Shown here: piece by piece, positions 17,416 through 26,820 of the stretch
Position numbering within the stretch: the stretch's first letter is position 1
How the letters are laid out: each line of letters opens with the position of its first letter
Assembly: GCA_012798695.1 (NCBI GenBank)
Contig: JAAZMR010000023.1
Span: 1 to 64,000 of the forward strand
Direction: 5' to 3'
DNA: 64,000 bases
DNA from: Bacillota bacterium
Lineage (GTDB): Bacteria; Bacillota; Limnochordia; DTU087
The notes under the pieces: model-generated
Seen by the model: the letters and a program-made list of their open reading frames with translations, nothing else
What the model was told of the DNA's origin: nothing
Database searches by the model: none
Translations under genes and position numbers: made by a program

Positions 17416-18196
17416 GGCAAGAGTAGTCACTAACAAAGAGGTGAAACCAGGTTATTATTGCTTACGCCTGCATGCTCCCCAAATAGCCCGCATGGCACTG
17501 CCCGGACAATTTGCCCTTTTACGTTGTACCACAGGCAACGCAACAGATCCCTTGCTGCGCCGCCCTCTAAGTTTCCACAAAGTGCTCAGGCAGCTAGGAG
17601 AGGTTTCCTTTCTGTATCAGGTCAAAGGCAAGGGCACCAAGGAGCTGTCTCGTTTTGTGCCGGGTCAAACGGTAAGTGTCATCGGTCCCTTGGGGAGGGG
17701 ATTTCGTTTACCGTCGATTGGCCCCATCGCCGTGATTGCCGGTGGCGTCGGTGTAGCACCACTAGTATATCTGGCTCAGATGGCCAATGAGCAAGGCCTT
17801 GAAATCTACACGTTCTTGGGAGCTCGCTCGAGCGACAATCTCCTAGCCGATCCGGATTTAGTAGCTGCCTCCACCAGCTTCTTCAGAGCCACCGATGACG
17901 GGACTCAAGGGTTCAAAGGGACCATCGTCGAGCTCTTGAATCAAGCAGCCGATCAGATTACCACTTGTACCGCTGCTTATATCTGTGGCCCAGAACCGGC
18001 CATGGCGGCCGCGGTTTCTGTATGTAAGAAGTTAGGAGTTCCCTGTCAGGTTTCAATAGAGAGTGTCATGGCCTGTGGGGTGGGGGCGTGTCTGGGATGT
18101 ACCTGTCGCACTACCCGCAGCACCAAATACTCAAGAGTATGTACCGAAGGCCCGGTTTTTGACGGCATGGAGGTGATCTTTGATGACCACCTCTAG
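17402..18196 (+). CDS. pyrK: Dihydroorotate dehydrogenase B electron-transfer subunit
   Basis: PyrK carries electrons from PyrD to NAD+ through FAD and a [2Fe-2S] cluster. The 264-residue protein has the FAD-binding RRPLSFH (about 57-63), the NAD-site GGVGVAPLVYL (about 117-127) and four cluster cysteines in the C-terminal CGVGACLGCTC region plus RVCTEGP (C225, C230, C233, C247). Its presence shows that the adjacent pyrD is the NAD-dependent class 1B type. Starts within carB and ends within pyrD. Confidence 0.95.
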   Translation: MITGEARVVTNKEVKPGYYCLRLHAPQIARMALPGQFALLRCTTGNATDPLLRRPLSFHKVLRQLGEVSFLYQVKGKGTKELSRFVPGQTVSVIGPLGRGFRLPSIGPIAVIAGGVGVAPLVYLAQMANEQGLEIYTFLGARSSDNLLADPDLVAASTSFFRATDDGTQGFKGTIVELLNQAADQITTCTAAYICGPEPAMAAAVSVCKKLGVPCQVSIESVMACGVGACLGCTCRTTRSTKYSRVCTEGPVFDGMEVIFDDHL

Positions 18197-19100
18197 GCTT
18201 GAGGTTGATTTAGCAGGAATTAGATTGAGAAGCCCAGTGATGACAGCATCAGGTACCTTCGGCTATGGATTGGAATATATGTCACTTGTGAATTTTGATG
18301 GCTTGGGAGCGATCGTGGTAAAAGGTACGACTTTGGAGCCCTGGGCGGGAAATCCGGCTCCCCGGATTTGGGAAACCCCTGCCGGTATGCTCAATGCCAT
18401 TGGACTGGAAAACTGTGGCGTGGAAGCTTTCATCCAAGACAGGTTGCCTCAGATTAGTGCCTATGATCTGCCGATTATTGTCAATGTTGCTGGAAGATCG
18501 GTGGCAGAATACCCTAAGGTAATTGAACGACTGGAGACTGCTGCCGGCATCGCCGGCTATGAACTTAATATCTCCTGCCCCAATGTACAAGAGGGGGGCA
18601 TGGCTTTTGGTACAGACCCTGAAATGGCCGCGTCAGTTACTCGAGCCGCCAAAGCTGTCGCTACGCGACCAGTGATTGTCAAACTGTCCCCTATGGTTAC
18701 AGACATAAGGAGCATTGCCATGGCAGTGGAGGCGGCCGGTGCTGATGCTATTTCCTTGGTAAATACGTTTGTGGGGATGGCTATAGACATTTACCAGCGT
18801 CGTCCTGTTTTGGGGAATCTGGTGGGTGGTTTATCAGGCCCTGCGATCAGGCCTCTAGCTGTACATATGGTTTGGCAGGTATCCCAGGTGGTGGGAATTC
18901 CGGTGATCGGTATTGGAGGTATCGATTCCTGGCAAAGTGCCCTAGAGTTTGTCTTAGCCGGTGCCCAGGCAATTGCAGTCGGTACTGGGTTCTTTGTCAA
19001 TCCCGCTGTTGCCCGGGAGATTAACCAAGGATTGGAAAACTACATGGAAGACGAAGGTATTAGTACCATTAATGACTTGGTAGGAGCTGCATGGCAGTAA
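18183..19100 (+). CDS. pyrD: Dihydroorotate dehydrogenase B catalytic subunit
   Basis: This FMN enzyme oxidises dihydroorotate to orotate and works as a complex with PyrK. It shows NISCPNVQEGG, whose cysteine (about residue 132) is the catalytic base of class 1 enzymes, and the phosphate-binding GIGGIDSWQSALEF and AIAVGTGFF. A TTG at 18180 is also in frame. The ATG at 18183 is chosen because GGAGGTG lies 7 bases upstream of it, inside pyrK. Length 305 residues is normal. Confidence 0.95.
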   Translation: MTTSRLEVDLAGIRLRSPVMTASGTFGYGLEYMSLVNFDGLGAIVVKGTTLEPWAGNPAPRIWETPAGMLNAIGLENCGVEAFIQDRLPQISAYDLPIIVNVAGRSVAEYPKVIERLETAAGIAGYELNISCPNVQEGGMAFGTDPEMAASVTRAAKAVATRPVIVKLSPMVTDIRSIAMAVEAAGADAISLVNTFVGMAIDIYQRRPVLGNLVGGLSGPAIRPLAVHMVWQVSQVVGIPVIGIGGIDSWQSALEFVLAGAQAIAVGTGFFVNPAVAREINQGLENYMEDEGISTINDLVGAAWQ

Positions 19101-19214
19101 TCGAGCAAACAGGTGCTGGAGGAATCCCAAGAAGCATAAGCACTTATCCTACTATCAAGGAGTTGCGCAGACCGTTGGGTTTGGTCACAACTACCAAGCG
19201 AGGGAGGACGGAGA

Positions 19215-19964
19215 ATGGGAAATCAAGACATGTCGGTTTGTGGAAATAGGAGCCCCATCATAGTAGCGCTAGATGTGCCTGATTTACGTACCGCCCAGAA
19301 ATTGGTGGATGAACTGCATCCCCTAGTCGGTTTCTTCAAGATTGGTCTTGAGCTGTTTACAGCCGAGGGGCTGAATGCTATTGAGACAGTTAAAGCAGCT
19401 GGAGGACGGGTTTTTCTCGACCTGAAGTATCATGACATACCCAATACCGTAAAGAGAGCAGTTATGGCTGCATGTAGCCTAGGAGTGGATATGCTGACTA
19501 TTCATGCCAGCGGAGGTGCCAACATGCTTATGGCTGCCGCCGAGGCAGCCAGCCTAGCACCCCATCCCCCTATATTACTGGGTGTGACGGTATTGACGAG
19601 CATTGATGCGGAAGCGCTCTACTCCGAGCTCAAGGTGAGGGTCAAGTTGGAGGAACACGTGGTTCATTTGGGGAAAATGGCGATGAAGAGTGGCCTACAG
19701 GGGATCGTAGCCTCTCCGCTGGAGACTGATAGGCTGCGTCACGCCTTGGGTAATGAAGCGATTATTATTTGTCCGGGGGTCCGGCCGGCGTGGGCACAGC
19801 GGGATGATCAGAAGCGGGTGGCTACTCCCGAGAAAGCCTTATCTTTAGGCGCTGATTATGTGGTCATCGGTAGACCCATCACGAAAGCTCATGACCCAAG
19901 AGGTGTGACCACCAAAATCCTGCAAGGGATTTCAAAATATCGTAAAGAGGTGAAAGATCGGTGA
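19215..19964 (+). CDS. pyrF: Orotidine 5'-phosphate decarboxylase
   Basis: PyrF converts OMP to UMP. The 249-residue protein has the active-site signature DLKYHDIPNTV (69-79) with the catalytic lysine and aspartates, plus IVALDVPD at the start and GRPITKAHDP near the C-terminus. The ribosome site is GAGGGAGGACGGAGA. A 114-base spacer with a possible hairpin (GTTG/GACC with GGTC/CAAC, 19162-19191) separates it from pyrD; I see no promoter there. Confidence 0.97.
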   Translation: MGNQDMSVCGNRSPIIVALDVPDLRTAQKLVDELHPLVGFFKIGLELFTAEGLNAIETVKAAGGRVFLDLKYHDIPNTVKRAVMAACSLGVDMLTIHASGGANMLMAAAEAASLAPHPPILLGVTVLTSIDAEALYSELKVRVKLEEHVVHLGKMAMKSGLQGIVASPLETDRLRHALGNEAIIICPGVRPAWAQRDDQKRVATPEKALSLGADYVVIGRPITKAHDPRGVTTKILQGISKYRKEVKDR

Positions 19965-20533
19965 CCGAAGCAGAGATCATGGCACTTCTTGAGCAGACTG
20001 GTGCCTATCTAGAAGGACATTTCCTACTTACGTCAGGGAGGCATAGTGATCGATACTTCGAAAAGTTCCGCGTCCTGGAGCATCCCGAACATGCAGAACT
20101 GCTATGTAGTGAATTGGCGCGCAGATTTGAGGATATGCCCATAGATGTAGTAATTGGGCCGGCTGTGGGTGGCATTATAATAGCGTATGAGGTTGCTCGA
20201 CAGCTGGGTGCTAGGGCGATATTCGCGGAGCGAGAAGCAGGCCAGATGCGGCTGCGTCGAGGTTTTGCTATCGAATCAGGTGAAAATGTATTGGTGGTAG
20301 AAGATGTTGTTACCACTGGAGGATCCGTGCGAGAAGTAATAGCACTAGTAGAGCAGACAGATAGCCACATTCAGGGGATCGGGATCCTCATGGACAGAAG
20401 CGGTGGAGATGTTGACCTTGGTTATCGCTTGGAAGCATTAGTGAGTCTTGATATACGCAGCTATGCGCCAGTAGATTGCCCCCTTTGCAGACGAGGAATA
20501 CCGATCGCACAAAGAGGTTCTCGCAGCCTCTAA
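19961..20533 (+). CDS. pyrE: Orotate phosphoribosyltransferase
   Basis: PyrE joins orotate to PRPP to make OMP. The 190-residue protein carries the PRPP-binding motif VVEDVVTTGGS (112-122) and the upstream VIGPAVGGIIIAYEVAR. The GTG start overlaps the pyrF stop (GTGA), indicating translational coupling. Last biosynthetic gene of the pyr operon. The C-terminal CPLCRRG is a minor variation seen in the longer pyrE group. Confidence 0.96.
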   Translation: MTEAEIMALLEQTGAYLEGHFLLTSGRHSDRYFEKFRVLEHPEHAELLCSELARRFEDMPIDVVIGPAVGGIIIAYEVARQLGARAIFAEREAGQMRLRRGFAIESGENVLVVEDVVTTGGSVREVIALVEQTDSHIQGIGILMDRSGGDVDLGYRLEALVSLDIRSYAPVDCPLCRRGIPIAQRGSRSL

Positions 20534-20567
20534 GCGGTAATATAGTATGAGAAAGGTTCGAGTATAG

Positions 20568-21218
20568 ATGGTGTGGGTTCTTAGGAGGGGGAGAGAGCCC
20601 TTTATACAGATAGGGCCAGTAATCATGAGAAAGAAAGCAGCAGTGACTTTCATGGTGCTATTCTTGGTGGGCATTTGCTTGGGGGCAGCTAGGGAATGGC
20701 TATCAGGGAATATCGGAGGACCACCCTTGGAGAAAGCCGATCAAGCCAAGCCAAGGGAAGCACTTCCTGAAAAGGCAATACCTCCGGCGGCAGAAGTAAA
20801 GCCAGTCACGGTCACCGTCTACTTCAGTGATGGAGACGCCATGTACTTAAAGCCAGAACAGCGTATGCTTGATGATGCGGCGGCAGATACGGTGGAGGTG
20901 GTGATTAGCGAGCTCATTCAAGGCCCGGAGGATGAAAACTTGATCAGAACAGTGCCATCCAATGCCCGTCTGCGCAAAGTCTGGATTAACGGGGGAGTTG
21001 CCTATGTGGATTTCTCAAGAGAATTTCAAACAGAGCATTGGGGTGGCTCCACCGGTGACACGTTCACTCTCTTCTCAGTGGTCAACTCTCTGACCGAGTT
21101 GCCCGGGATTGATGCGGTTCAGTTCTTGGTTGAGGGAGAAATAGAGGAAGCCATATTAGGTCATAATGATACCACAGAACCAATTTTCCGGAGAGAAGAC
21201 CTGATTAGTCGCGAGTGA
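20568..21218 (+). CDS. GerMN-domain secreted or membrane-anchored protein
   Basis: This 216-residue protein has a GerMN domain (about residues 80-195: VTVYFSDGDAMYLKPEQR through VQFLVEGE), first described in the spore germination protein GerM and in sporulation and lipoprotein contexts. An in-frame ATG at 20625 begins MRKKAAVTFMVLFLVG, a compact signal anchor, and is a more natural protein start. The ATG at 20568 would add 19 residues. An AGGAGGGGG at 20583-20591 suits neither start. It follows pyrE by 34 bases and may be co-transcribed with the pyr operon. Confidence 0.8.
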   Translation: MVWVLRRGREPFIQIGPVIMRKKAAVTFMVLFLVGICLGAAREWLSGNIGGPPLEKADQAKPREALPEKAIPPAAEVKPVTVTVYFSDGDAMYLKPEQRMLDDAAADTVEVVISELIQGPEDENLIRTVPSNARLRKVWINGGVAYVDFSREFQTEHWGGSTGDTFTLFSVVNSLTELPGIDAVQFLVEGEIEEAILGHNDTTEPIFRREDLISRE

Positions 21219-21302
21219 TCCAAGTGCTTATCTCAACTGCATCCTTGCTGCAGCGTCGATTATGGAGTAGCTAAATAAGTGTTAACCGAAGCCTGGGGGG
21301 TA

Positions 21303-21331
21303 TTGACACCCGGCTTTGGCCATTATAGAAT
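21303..21331 (+). promoter_or_regulatory. Promoter of the aroF T-box transcript
   Basis: TTGACA (21303-21308), 17 bases, TAGAAT (21326-21331). A G+C hairpin (AAGCC/GGCTT and GGG/CCC, 21289-21316) overlaps the -35 region and may end the preceding transcript. Confidence 0.8.
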
Positions 21332-21339
21332 AGTAACAA

Positions 21340-21656
21340 CAAACTGAAGAACCCTAAGATAAGGCTATGAAGGGGAAAAGTAATCCTGTCTTAACGTCAT
21401 AGAGAGCCGGGTTAGGTGCAAGCCGGTACGAGCGGCAGAGATGAAGTTCTCCCCGGAGCTTTGCTGTTGAACTATGAGTAGATGGCAACGGAGACTTCCG
21501 CCGTTACAAGGAAGCAGGCTTCGACTGTTCTTGGCTATCCTTTAGAGAACCCAAGAATAAAGGCGTCTGGATAAGAGGTGTGGTGTTTTGCATCACACAA
21601 ATAGGGTGGTACCGCGAGTAACCCCTCGTCCCTTGTGGATGAGGGGTTTTGTTTTT
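21340..21656 (+). ncRNA. T-box leader RNA before DAHP synthase (probably Phe-specific)
   Basis: The hallmark T-box sequence AGGGTGGTACCGCG is at 21603-21616. Stem I features are AGTA (21379-21382), AGAGAGCCGG and the GGTG apical region (21415-21418), and GAA opposite AGTA at 21443-21445. The stem below the specifier loop is GGGGA/UCCCC (21372-21376 with 21450-21454). The codon just before it is UUC (21447-21449), suggesting tRNA-Phe, though the register could shift by one base. The T-box bulge UGGU calls for a discriminator A, which excludes the tRNA-Trp of this window (discriminator G). Uncharged tRNA should turn the gene on. Confidence 0.9.
21620..21656 (+). terminator. T-box-controlled terminator
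   Basis: AACCCCTCGTCC (21620-21631) pairs with GGATGAGGGGTT (21637-21648), with a run of T to 21656. The T-box sequence directly before it can pair with part of the left arm to form the antiterminator. Confidence 0.92.
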
Positions 21657-21678
21657 CTGATAACGAGGAGGTAAAGGT

Positions 21679-22722
21679 ATGATCATTGTACTGCAAAAAG
21701 AGGCAACTGCAATACAACTAGATGATATCGTCAACCGTATTAAGCGCTATGGATTAGAGCCCCACGTGATCGTGGGGGTTGCTAGAACTGTCATTGGACT
21801 AGTGGGGGACAAGAACGGTTTAGAACCAAGCTACTTCGAGGGCTTGCCAGGCGTAGAAAAGGCGGTTCCGATCATGGCCCCCTACAAACTGACCAGCCGT
21901 GACGCAAAAGTCGAAGATAGCATTATTCAAATAGGAGATGTAATCATCGGTGGTGATCAGATAGTTTATCTGGCCGGCCCTTGCGCCATTGAAAGCAGAG
22001 AACAGATCACCGAGACTGCTTATGCGGTAAGGGCTGCTGGGGCGTCCATCCTGCGAGGTGGTGCCTTCAAGCCTCGTACATCTCCATATAGTTTCCAAGG
22101 GTTGGGAGAGCAAGGCCTGGAGTATCTAGCAGAGGCCGGGCAGGCCGCTGGAATGCCCACTATCTCTGAAGTCATTAACCCGTCTGATGTTGAGCTCGTA
22201 TCTCAATATGTCGATATCCTGCAGATAGGGGCTCGCAACATGCAGAACTTCTCTTTGCTGCGTCAGGTTGGCCACGCACACAAACCCGTAATGCTGAAGC
22301 GGGGGCTCTCTGCCACGATCGAAGAATGGCTGATGGCTGCTGAGTATATTATGTCAGAAGGGAACTACCAGGTTGTCCTTTGTGAAAGAGGGATTCGCAC
22401 TTTCGAGACAGCAACCCGCAATACCCTAGATGTTGGCGCTATTGCTTTGGCTAGACAGTTGACCCATTTGCCGGTGATTGCCGATCCCAGTCATGCTACT
22501 GGCAGAAGCGAGCTGGTAGTCCCCGTAGGTTGTGCCGCGATTGCTGCCGGTGCCCAAGGCGTGATGGTGGAGGTACATCCCAACCCTGACACAGCCCTAT
22601 CTGATGGAGCTCAATCTCTGACCCCTAGCCAATTTGCCGAGATGATCGTGGCTTGTGAGCGGATAGCGGGAGCAGTGGCTTCAGATACTGCAGATGATTG
22701 GCGGAAGAGAAATGTAGGCTAG
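21679..22722 (+). CDS. aroF: 3-deoxy-7-phosphoheptulonate (DAHP) synthase, class I-beta
   Basis: This enzyme condenses phosphoenolpyruvate with erythrose 4-phosphate, the first step of aromatic amino-acid synthesis. The 347-residue protein has an N-terminal ferredoxin-like regulatory domain (about 1-70) and a KDO8P/DAHP barrel with [34 protein letters not shown] and DPSHATGR, all typical of the I-beta type found in Bacillota and Thermotoga. GAGGAGGTAAAGGT gives a strong ribosome site. It is controlled by the T-box directly upstream and appears monocistronic. Confidence 0.96.
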   Translation: MIIVLQKEATAIQLDDIVNRIKRYGLEPHVIVGVARTVIGLVGDKNGLEPSYFEGLPGVEKAVPIMAPYKLTSRDAKVEDSIIQIGDVIIGGDQIVYLAGPCAIESREQITETAYAVRAAGASILRGGAFKPRTSPYSFQGLGEQGLEYLAEAGQAAGMPTISEVINPSDVELVSQYVDILQIGARNMQNFSLLRQVGHAHKPVMLKRGLSATIEEWLMAAEYIMSEGNYQVVLCERGIRTFETATRNTLDVGAIALARQLTHLPVIADPSHATGRSELVVPVGCAAIAAGAQGVMVEVHPNPDTALSDGAQSLTPSQFAEMIVACERIAGAVASDTADDWRKRNVG

Positions 22723-22765
22723 AGAATTGCAGGAGAAGTCTGTCTGGTTCGGGAAATAATGATAA

Positions 22766-22781
22766 GGTGCCTGCAGGCACC
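22766..22781. promoter_or_regulatory. Perfect 16-bp palindrome before L-rhamnose isomerase
   Basis: GGTGCCTGCAGGCACC is self-complementary and lies 35 bases before the isomerase start. There is no T run, so a terminator role is poor. It could be an operator for a sugar-responsive repressor. Its CTGCAG core with GGT/ACC ends resembles the palindrome at 5433-5444. Confidence 0.35.
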
Positions 22782-22816
22782 AAAGATTTGTGTTGATGAA
22801 AGGAGAGATGGGCGCT

Positions 22817-24001
22817 GTGGATCAAGCCTATAAGCGTTTGGAAAAAAGTCTTCCCAAAGGAGTGGATCTTGCTCAAGCTCGAGAGAAACTCCTAGAACAA
22901 GAGATTGAGACACCTTCTTGGGGATATGCTGACAGTGGTACACGCTTTCAGGTGTTTCACCAGCCTGGGGCTGCTCGTACTGTATTCGAGAAACTTGATG
23001 ATGCTGCCAAAGTCCATGAAATGACGGGGATCACTCCCGGTGTAGCTTTGCATATTCCCTGGGATAAAGTAGATGATTATCAGAAGGTTATGGACTATGC
23101 CGAGGAACTAAACCTGACTATTGGGGCGATCAACCCTAACCTCTTTCAAGAGCCGGAGTATAAATTAGGGAGCCTTTGCCATCCTGATCGAGCAGTACGC
23201 AAGAAAGCTGTGGATCATGTGCTGGAATGTATAGAGATCATGAATATCACAGGTTCCAAGGCTTTGAGTCTGTGGCTCGCTGACGGTACAAACTATCCGG
23301 GTCAGGATGATTTTCGTGCCAGAAAGAAGCGCTTGGAGGAAACGCTTGCGGAAGTCTACAAGGCTTTAGGTGATGACCAGCGCATGCTGATTGAGTATAA
23401 ATTCTTTGAGCCGGCTTTCTACCATACTGACATAGCTGATTGGGGTATGGCGACTTTGCTAGCCATGAAACTCGGTCCTAAGGCCCAAACGTTAGTGGAC
23501 CTAGGTCATCACCCGTTAGGGGCGAACATCGAGCAGATCGTGGCTTATCTGATTGATGAAGGCAAGCTCGGTGGTTTTCACTTCAACTCGAAGAAATATG
23601 CAGATGATGATCTCACCACTGGTTCGGTTAATCCCTACGAATTGTTCCTGATCTACAACGAACTAGTTGCGGGTGCAGAGGATTTGCAGGAAGATCTGAA
23701 TGTGGCCTATATGATTGATCAAAGCCATAATGTTAAGCCCAAAGTAGCAGCCATGATTCAGTCAGTAGAGGAAATCCAGACGGCGTATGCCAAAGCCCTG
23801 TTGGTTGACCGTGCTTCTCTGCGGAAGGCTCAACGCGAAGGTGATATCATTGGGGCGGAGAGAGTTCTGAAAGAAGCCTATGATCGTGATGTCACAGCTC
23901 TCTTGGTTAGTGTTAGAGAGGAAATGGGAGTCCCCGTCAATCCTCTTGAGGCTTATCGCCAAAGTGGCTATCAAAGCAAGATTGCCCGAGAACGAGGGTA
24001 G
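22817..24001 (+). CDS. rhaI: L-rhamnose isomerase, RhaI (Gram-positive/Pseudomonas) type
   Basis: It interconverts L-rhamnose and L-rhamnulose and often acts on other rare sugars. Family segments are present: [14 protein letters not shown] near the start, then metal-binding regions [28 protein letters not shown] and [19 protein letters not shown]. The frame is open from GTG 22790 (403 residues). GTG 22817 is chosen because AAAGGAG at 22799-22805 suits it and leaves about 394 residues; ATG 22796 and 22808 are alternatives. No rhamnulokinase or aldolase gene is beside it. A convergent hairpin follows. Confidence 0.88.
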   Translation: MDQAYKRLEKSLPKGVDLAQAREKLLEQEIETPSWGYADSGTRFQVFHQPGAARTVFEKLDDAAKVHEMTGITPGVALHIPWDKVDDYQKVMDYAEELNLTIGAINPNLFQEPEYKLGSLCHPDRAVRKKAVDHVLECIEIMNITGSKALSLWLADGTNYPGQDDFRARKKRLEETLAEVYKALGDDQRMLIEYKFFEPAFYHTDIADWGMATLLAMKLGPKAQTLVDLGHHPLGANIEQIVAYLIDEGKLGGFHFNSKKYADDDLTTGSVNPYELFLIYNELVAGAEDLQEDLNVAYMIDQSHNVKPKVAAMIQSVEEIQTAYAKALLVDRASLRKAQREGDIIGAERVLKEAYDRDVTALLVSVREEMGVPVNPLEAYRQSGYQSKIARERG

Positions 24002-24042
24002 AGAAATCGATTGCGCAAGTAGATACCTGTGAAATGATGCAA

Positions 24043-24080
24043 TTAAGGGATCGGAGACAGTAGCGTTTCCGGTCCCTTAA
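24043..24080. terminator. Shared terminator between convergent rhaI and HAD phosphatase genes
   Basis: TTAAGGGATCGGAGAC pairs with GTTTCCGGTCCCTTAA with two G·T pairs, a 16-bp stem. There is no long T run on either side, so it may work for both directions by stem strength. Confidence 0.7.
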
Positions 24081-24092
24081 ATATTGGGGAGA

Positions 24093-24791
24093 CTATTTAG
24101 TCACAGAAACCCAGTATTCATCTAGGGCTCTGGGGAAAGCCTCAAGCACTTGCGAAAAGTCCACAAATGGCTGAGCGGGAATATGGTGTTCTTGGCAATA
24201 AGCTAATAGCCTATCTTTAGCAAAGACGACATCACTAATAGCAGCAGGGCACTCATCGGAGATGCCATCACCGACATAAACCACACATTGAGCATCGGCC
24301 TTTCTTGCAGCTAATACCCTTCGCTTCTTGCAGTTCCCGCATAGGCCGCAAAAATCACTTTGAAATGGTGATTCGATCCTTGCTTTGTCATTGTCAAAGA
24401 CTAACCTATTGGAGGTAAAAGGGATGAAATCTAGCTTTTCTTTAGCCAGCAGGTGATTGATGTAGATATCCAGGCCATCGCTGACGATCTCCAGATGATA
24501 CCCTTTTTGTTGGCAGTAAGCGACAAACTCCGGGAAATAGGGATCGATCTGCGCTTTTTCGTCAATAACGCGAATCATCTCCTCCCGGGTTGTTCGCCAA
24601 TCAGTATAGATCCGGGGCATGTATTCAGAGCTTTTCTTTCCCTGAGCTAATGCTGCCTGTACTATCTTCCGCCAGTCCTCTCCTAGGAAATGATCAAGGA
24701 GCATATTCTGGACATCGCGTACAGAAGTGGTGCCATCAAAATCGCAAAGCACCCATACATCCGGCCCATTGGGTAAATCCCTTTTGAACAT
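24093..24791 (-). CDS. HAD-family phosphatase, MtnX-like
   Basis: This HAD hydrolase of about 232 residues has motif I LCDFDGTTS, motif II IVSDG, a conserved lysine region and motif III VYVGDGISDECPA. It matches the MtnX/phosphoserine phosphatase-like group. MtnX removes phosphate from an enolised methylthiopentenyl intermediate in methionine salvage, but no other mtn gene is near, so the substrate is open. A CGLCGNCKKR cysteine cluster, frequent in this subgroup, sits near residue 150. The frame extends to a GTG at 24842. ATG 24791 (MFKRDLPNG) is preferred because it leaves the usual short N-terminus. Confidence 0.8.
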   Translation of the reverse strand: MFKRDLPNGPDVWVLCDFDGTTSVRDVQNMLLDHFLGEDWRKIVQAALAQGKKSSEYMPRIYTDWRTTREEMIRVIDEKAQIDPYFPEFVAYCQQKGYHLEIVSDGLDIYINHLLAKEKLDFIPFTSNRLVFDNDKARIESPFQSDFCGLCGNCKKRRVLAARKADAQCVVYVGDGISDECPAAISDVVFAKDRLLAYCQEHHIPAQPFVDFSQVLEAFPRALDEYWVSVTK

Positions 24792-25082
24792 GTTATCACT
24801 CTTTCGTTTGCCTTTCCCGTTCCAGCTAGGAGTGACAGGCACAATCCTCTCTCATCCTACTATACCCCCTCTTGTAGGTCAATTGCAGCCGGCACTGTCA
24901 GAAAGGGGAGAAAAGACTAAAGAATCACAATTAGTGGAAGGGAAAGAGGCTAACAATGTCGTAGTAACACCATAGTCAGAAAGATGAGACGAGTCAGAAA
25001 GGAGGCACAGGATACAAACGGTATGGGAATGTTGTCAGGCCGAATGCATATTACCGATGACCTATGTTGAGGAGGCTGCAAA

Positions 25083-26708
25083 ATGTTAAGTAAAAAAACA
25101 CTGGTTTTTATCTTGCTTTCCCTCAGTCTTCTCCTTGTATGCAATACACTAGCTTTCTCCGCAGAAGACATTGCCGCGATAGAAAAGAGGACTGCTGATG
25201 AAGCTTTTGAGGCGGCGGATAAAGGCGAGCCCGATCCATCCTGGGCAGGCAAGAGATTTACAGTGGCTACTTTAGCCTCGGGCCCTCGAGGTTCCATCAG
25301 TGGGCCGTTCTATTTCTGGCGCCCGTACTTTGAGAAGCTCACTGGTGCTACTTATGACATAGTGGAAATACCCTTTGGAGATCTTCAGGCCAAGATCTTC
25401 ACTGACTTGGCCACAGGTCAAGGGGTCTATGATGCCATAGTGGGGCCGCTTTTCTTCATGGGTGATTATATAGCCAATGACTGGATCGTGCCCATTGACA
25501 AGTATTTCGATGATCCACGGATGCCGAAATGGGACAGGGAATCGATAGCACCACCGATCCAAGAGTTGCTTCACTTTGGCGATCAGTGGTATGCCTTTAA
25601 TAATGACCATGATGGCATGGTAATCTACTATCGTCGCGATCTTCTCGCTGATCCACAATGGCGAAGTGCCTTTAAGGATGAATATGATTATGACCTCCCA
25701 GTCCCACCAAAGACATGGCAACAAGTGCTGGATGCAGCCAATTTCTTTAACGGCAAAGACTGGAATGACGATGGGAAGTCAGACTACGGTATTAGCATGC
25801 ACCTTAAAGTGGGTGAGCAAGGGTTTTTTAACTATATTGCCCTCGCAGGTGCATTTGTGGTCAATTCCGCTCCTGGCAGTGATCCTGCCAGAGTGACTCG
25901 CTACAATAACGTCTTCTGGTTTGATCCAGACACCATGGAGCCCTTGATCAATACACCCGGGCACATAAAATCCCTCGAAATCATGAAGGAGCTCGTAGAT
26001 GCCGGCCCTAGGGCTATGTTGGGGTGGGGCCTAGCAGAAGCATGGGATGTATTCTTGCGGGGTGACTGTGCTATGGTATTTACCTTCGGCGACGTTGGCA
26101 CCCTTTCTCAAGACACGCGCACCTCGGCTATTCGTGGGAAACTGGGAGTGGTGGCGATTCCTGGCAGTAGCGAAGTTTACGATCTGGAAACAGCCCAGTG
26201 GAAAAAGGTAGATGTACCTAATAGGGTGGCTAATGAATCCGGTGCATCGTGGAGCCCGGTGATCTCCAAATTTTCCAAGAACTCAGATTTGGTCGCCTAC
26301 TTCTGCTCTCTAATGGCTACACCTGAGATCAATCATTGGAACGTAGCCGTAGGCTGGACCGGGGTTGATCCTGGGACCAGTTATGACTTCCTACCTCCGT
26401 TTGGCCATGCTTCAATCGAAGACTATGTCAAGACCGGATATGATGCTGAAGATATGACAGAGTTTCTAGATGCCTATTACGAGCTCTGGTTTGAGTATCC
26501 GCTTAGCATCCCATATCTTCGAATCCCTGGAACAGCAGACTACATAGAGAGTCTAGACATTCATCTCTCTGAAGCACTTTCAGATCAGGTATCAGTAGAG
26601 GAGGCTCTCAACCGGACAGCACGTGATTGGGAGCGCATCACAAATAGACTAGGGAGAGAAGAGCAGCTCCGTCTCTATCAGGAAGCCATTGGCTATGAGG
26701 CTAAGTAA
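25083..26708 (+). CDS. ABC transporter solute-binding protein, carbohydrate type
   Basis: This 541-residue secreted protein has a signal peptide (LVFILLSLSLLLVCNTLAFS, then AEDIAA) and the family 1 solute-binding layout, with FYFWRPYFEKLTGATYDIVEIP and an interior DVFLRGDCAMVFTFGDVG. It is longer than usual (about 420), with an aspartate-rich stretch GKDWNDDGKSDYG that resembles a calcium-binding loop. The ATG follows TTGAGGAGGCTGCAAA. Two permease genes follow, so this is the binding component of a sugar or polyol importer. In 24792-25082 I see no convincing promoter or operator. Confidence 0.88.
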   Translation: MLSKKTLVFILLSLSLLLVCNTLAFSAEDIAAIEKRTADEAFEAADKGEPDPSWAGKRFTVATLASGPRGSISGPFYFWRPYFEKLTGATYDIVEIPFGDLQAKIFTDLATGQGVYDAIVGPLFFMGDYIANDWIVPIDKYFDDPRMPKWDRESIAPPIQELLHFGDQWYAFNNDHDGMVIYYRRDLLADPQWRSAFKDEYDYDLPVPPKTWQQVLDAANFFNGKDWNDDGKSDYGISMHLKVGEQGFFNYIALAGAFVVNSAPGSDPARVTRYNNVFWFDPDTMEPLINTPGHIKSLEIMKELVDAGPRAMLGWGLAEAWDVFLRGDCAMVFTFGDVGTLSQDTRTSAIRGKLGVVAIPGSSEVYDLETAQWKKVDVPNRVANESGASWSPVISKFSKNSDLVAYFCSLMATPEINHWNVAVGWTGVDPGTSYDFLPPFGHASIEDYVKTGYDAEDMTEFLDAYYELWFEYPLSIPYLRIPGTADYIESLDIHLSEALSDQVSVEEALNRTARDWERITNRLGREEQLRLYQEAIGYEAK

Positions 26709-26820
26709 TGGCAGGCCTTACCTAACATGGTGAAAAAGCAGGTCTTATCGCGAGACATATGCACATTGGGTGGGGGACAGAGGGCCTCCACCCTCGTCCA
26801 TATCCTGTGAGGTGTTCGTA

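Noticed and set aside
26767..26796. GGGTGG / CCACCC inverted repeat between the binding-protein and permease genes
   Set aside because: Short stem with a large loop; could occur by chance in G+C-rich DNA.
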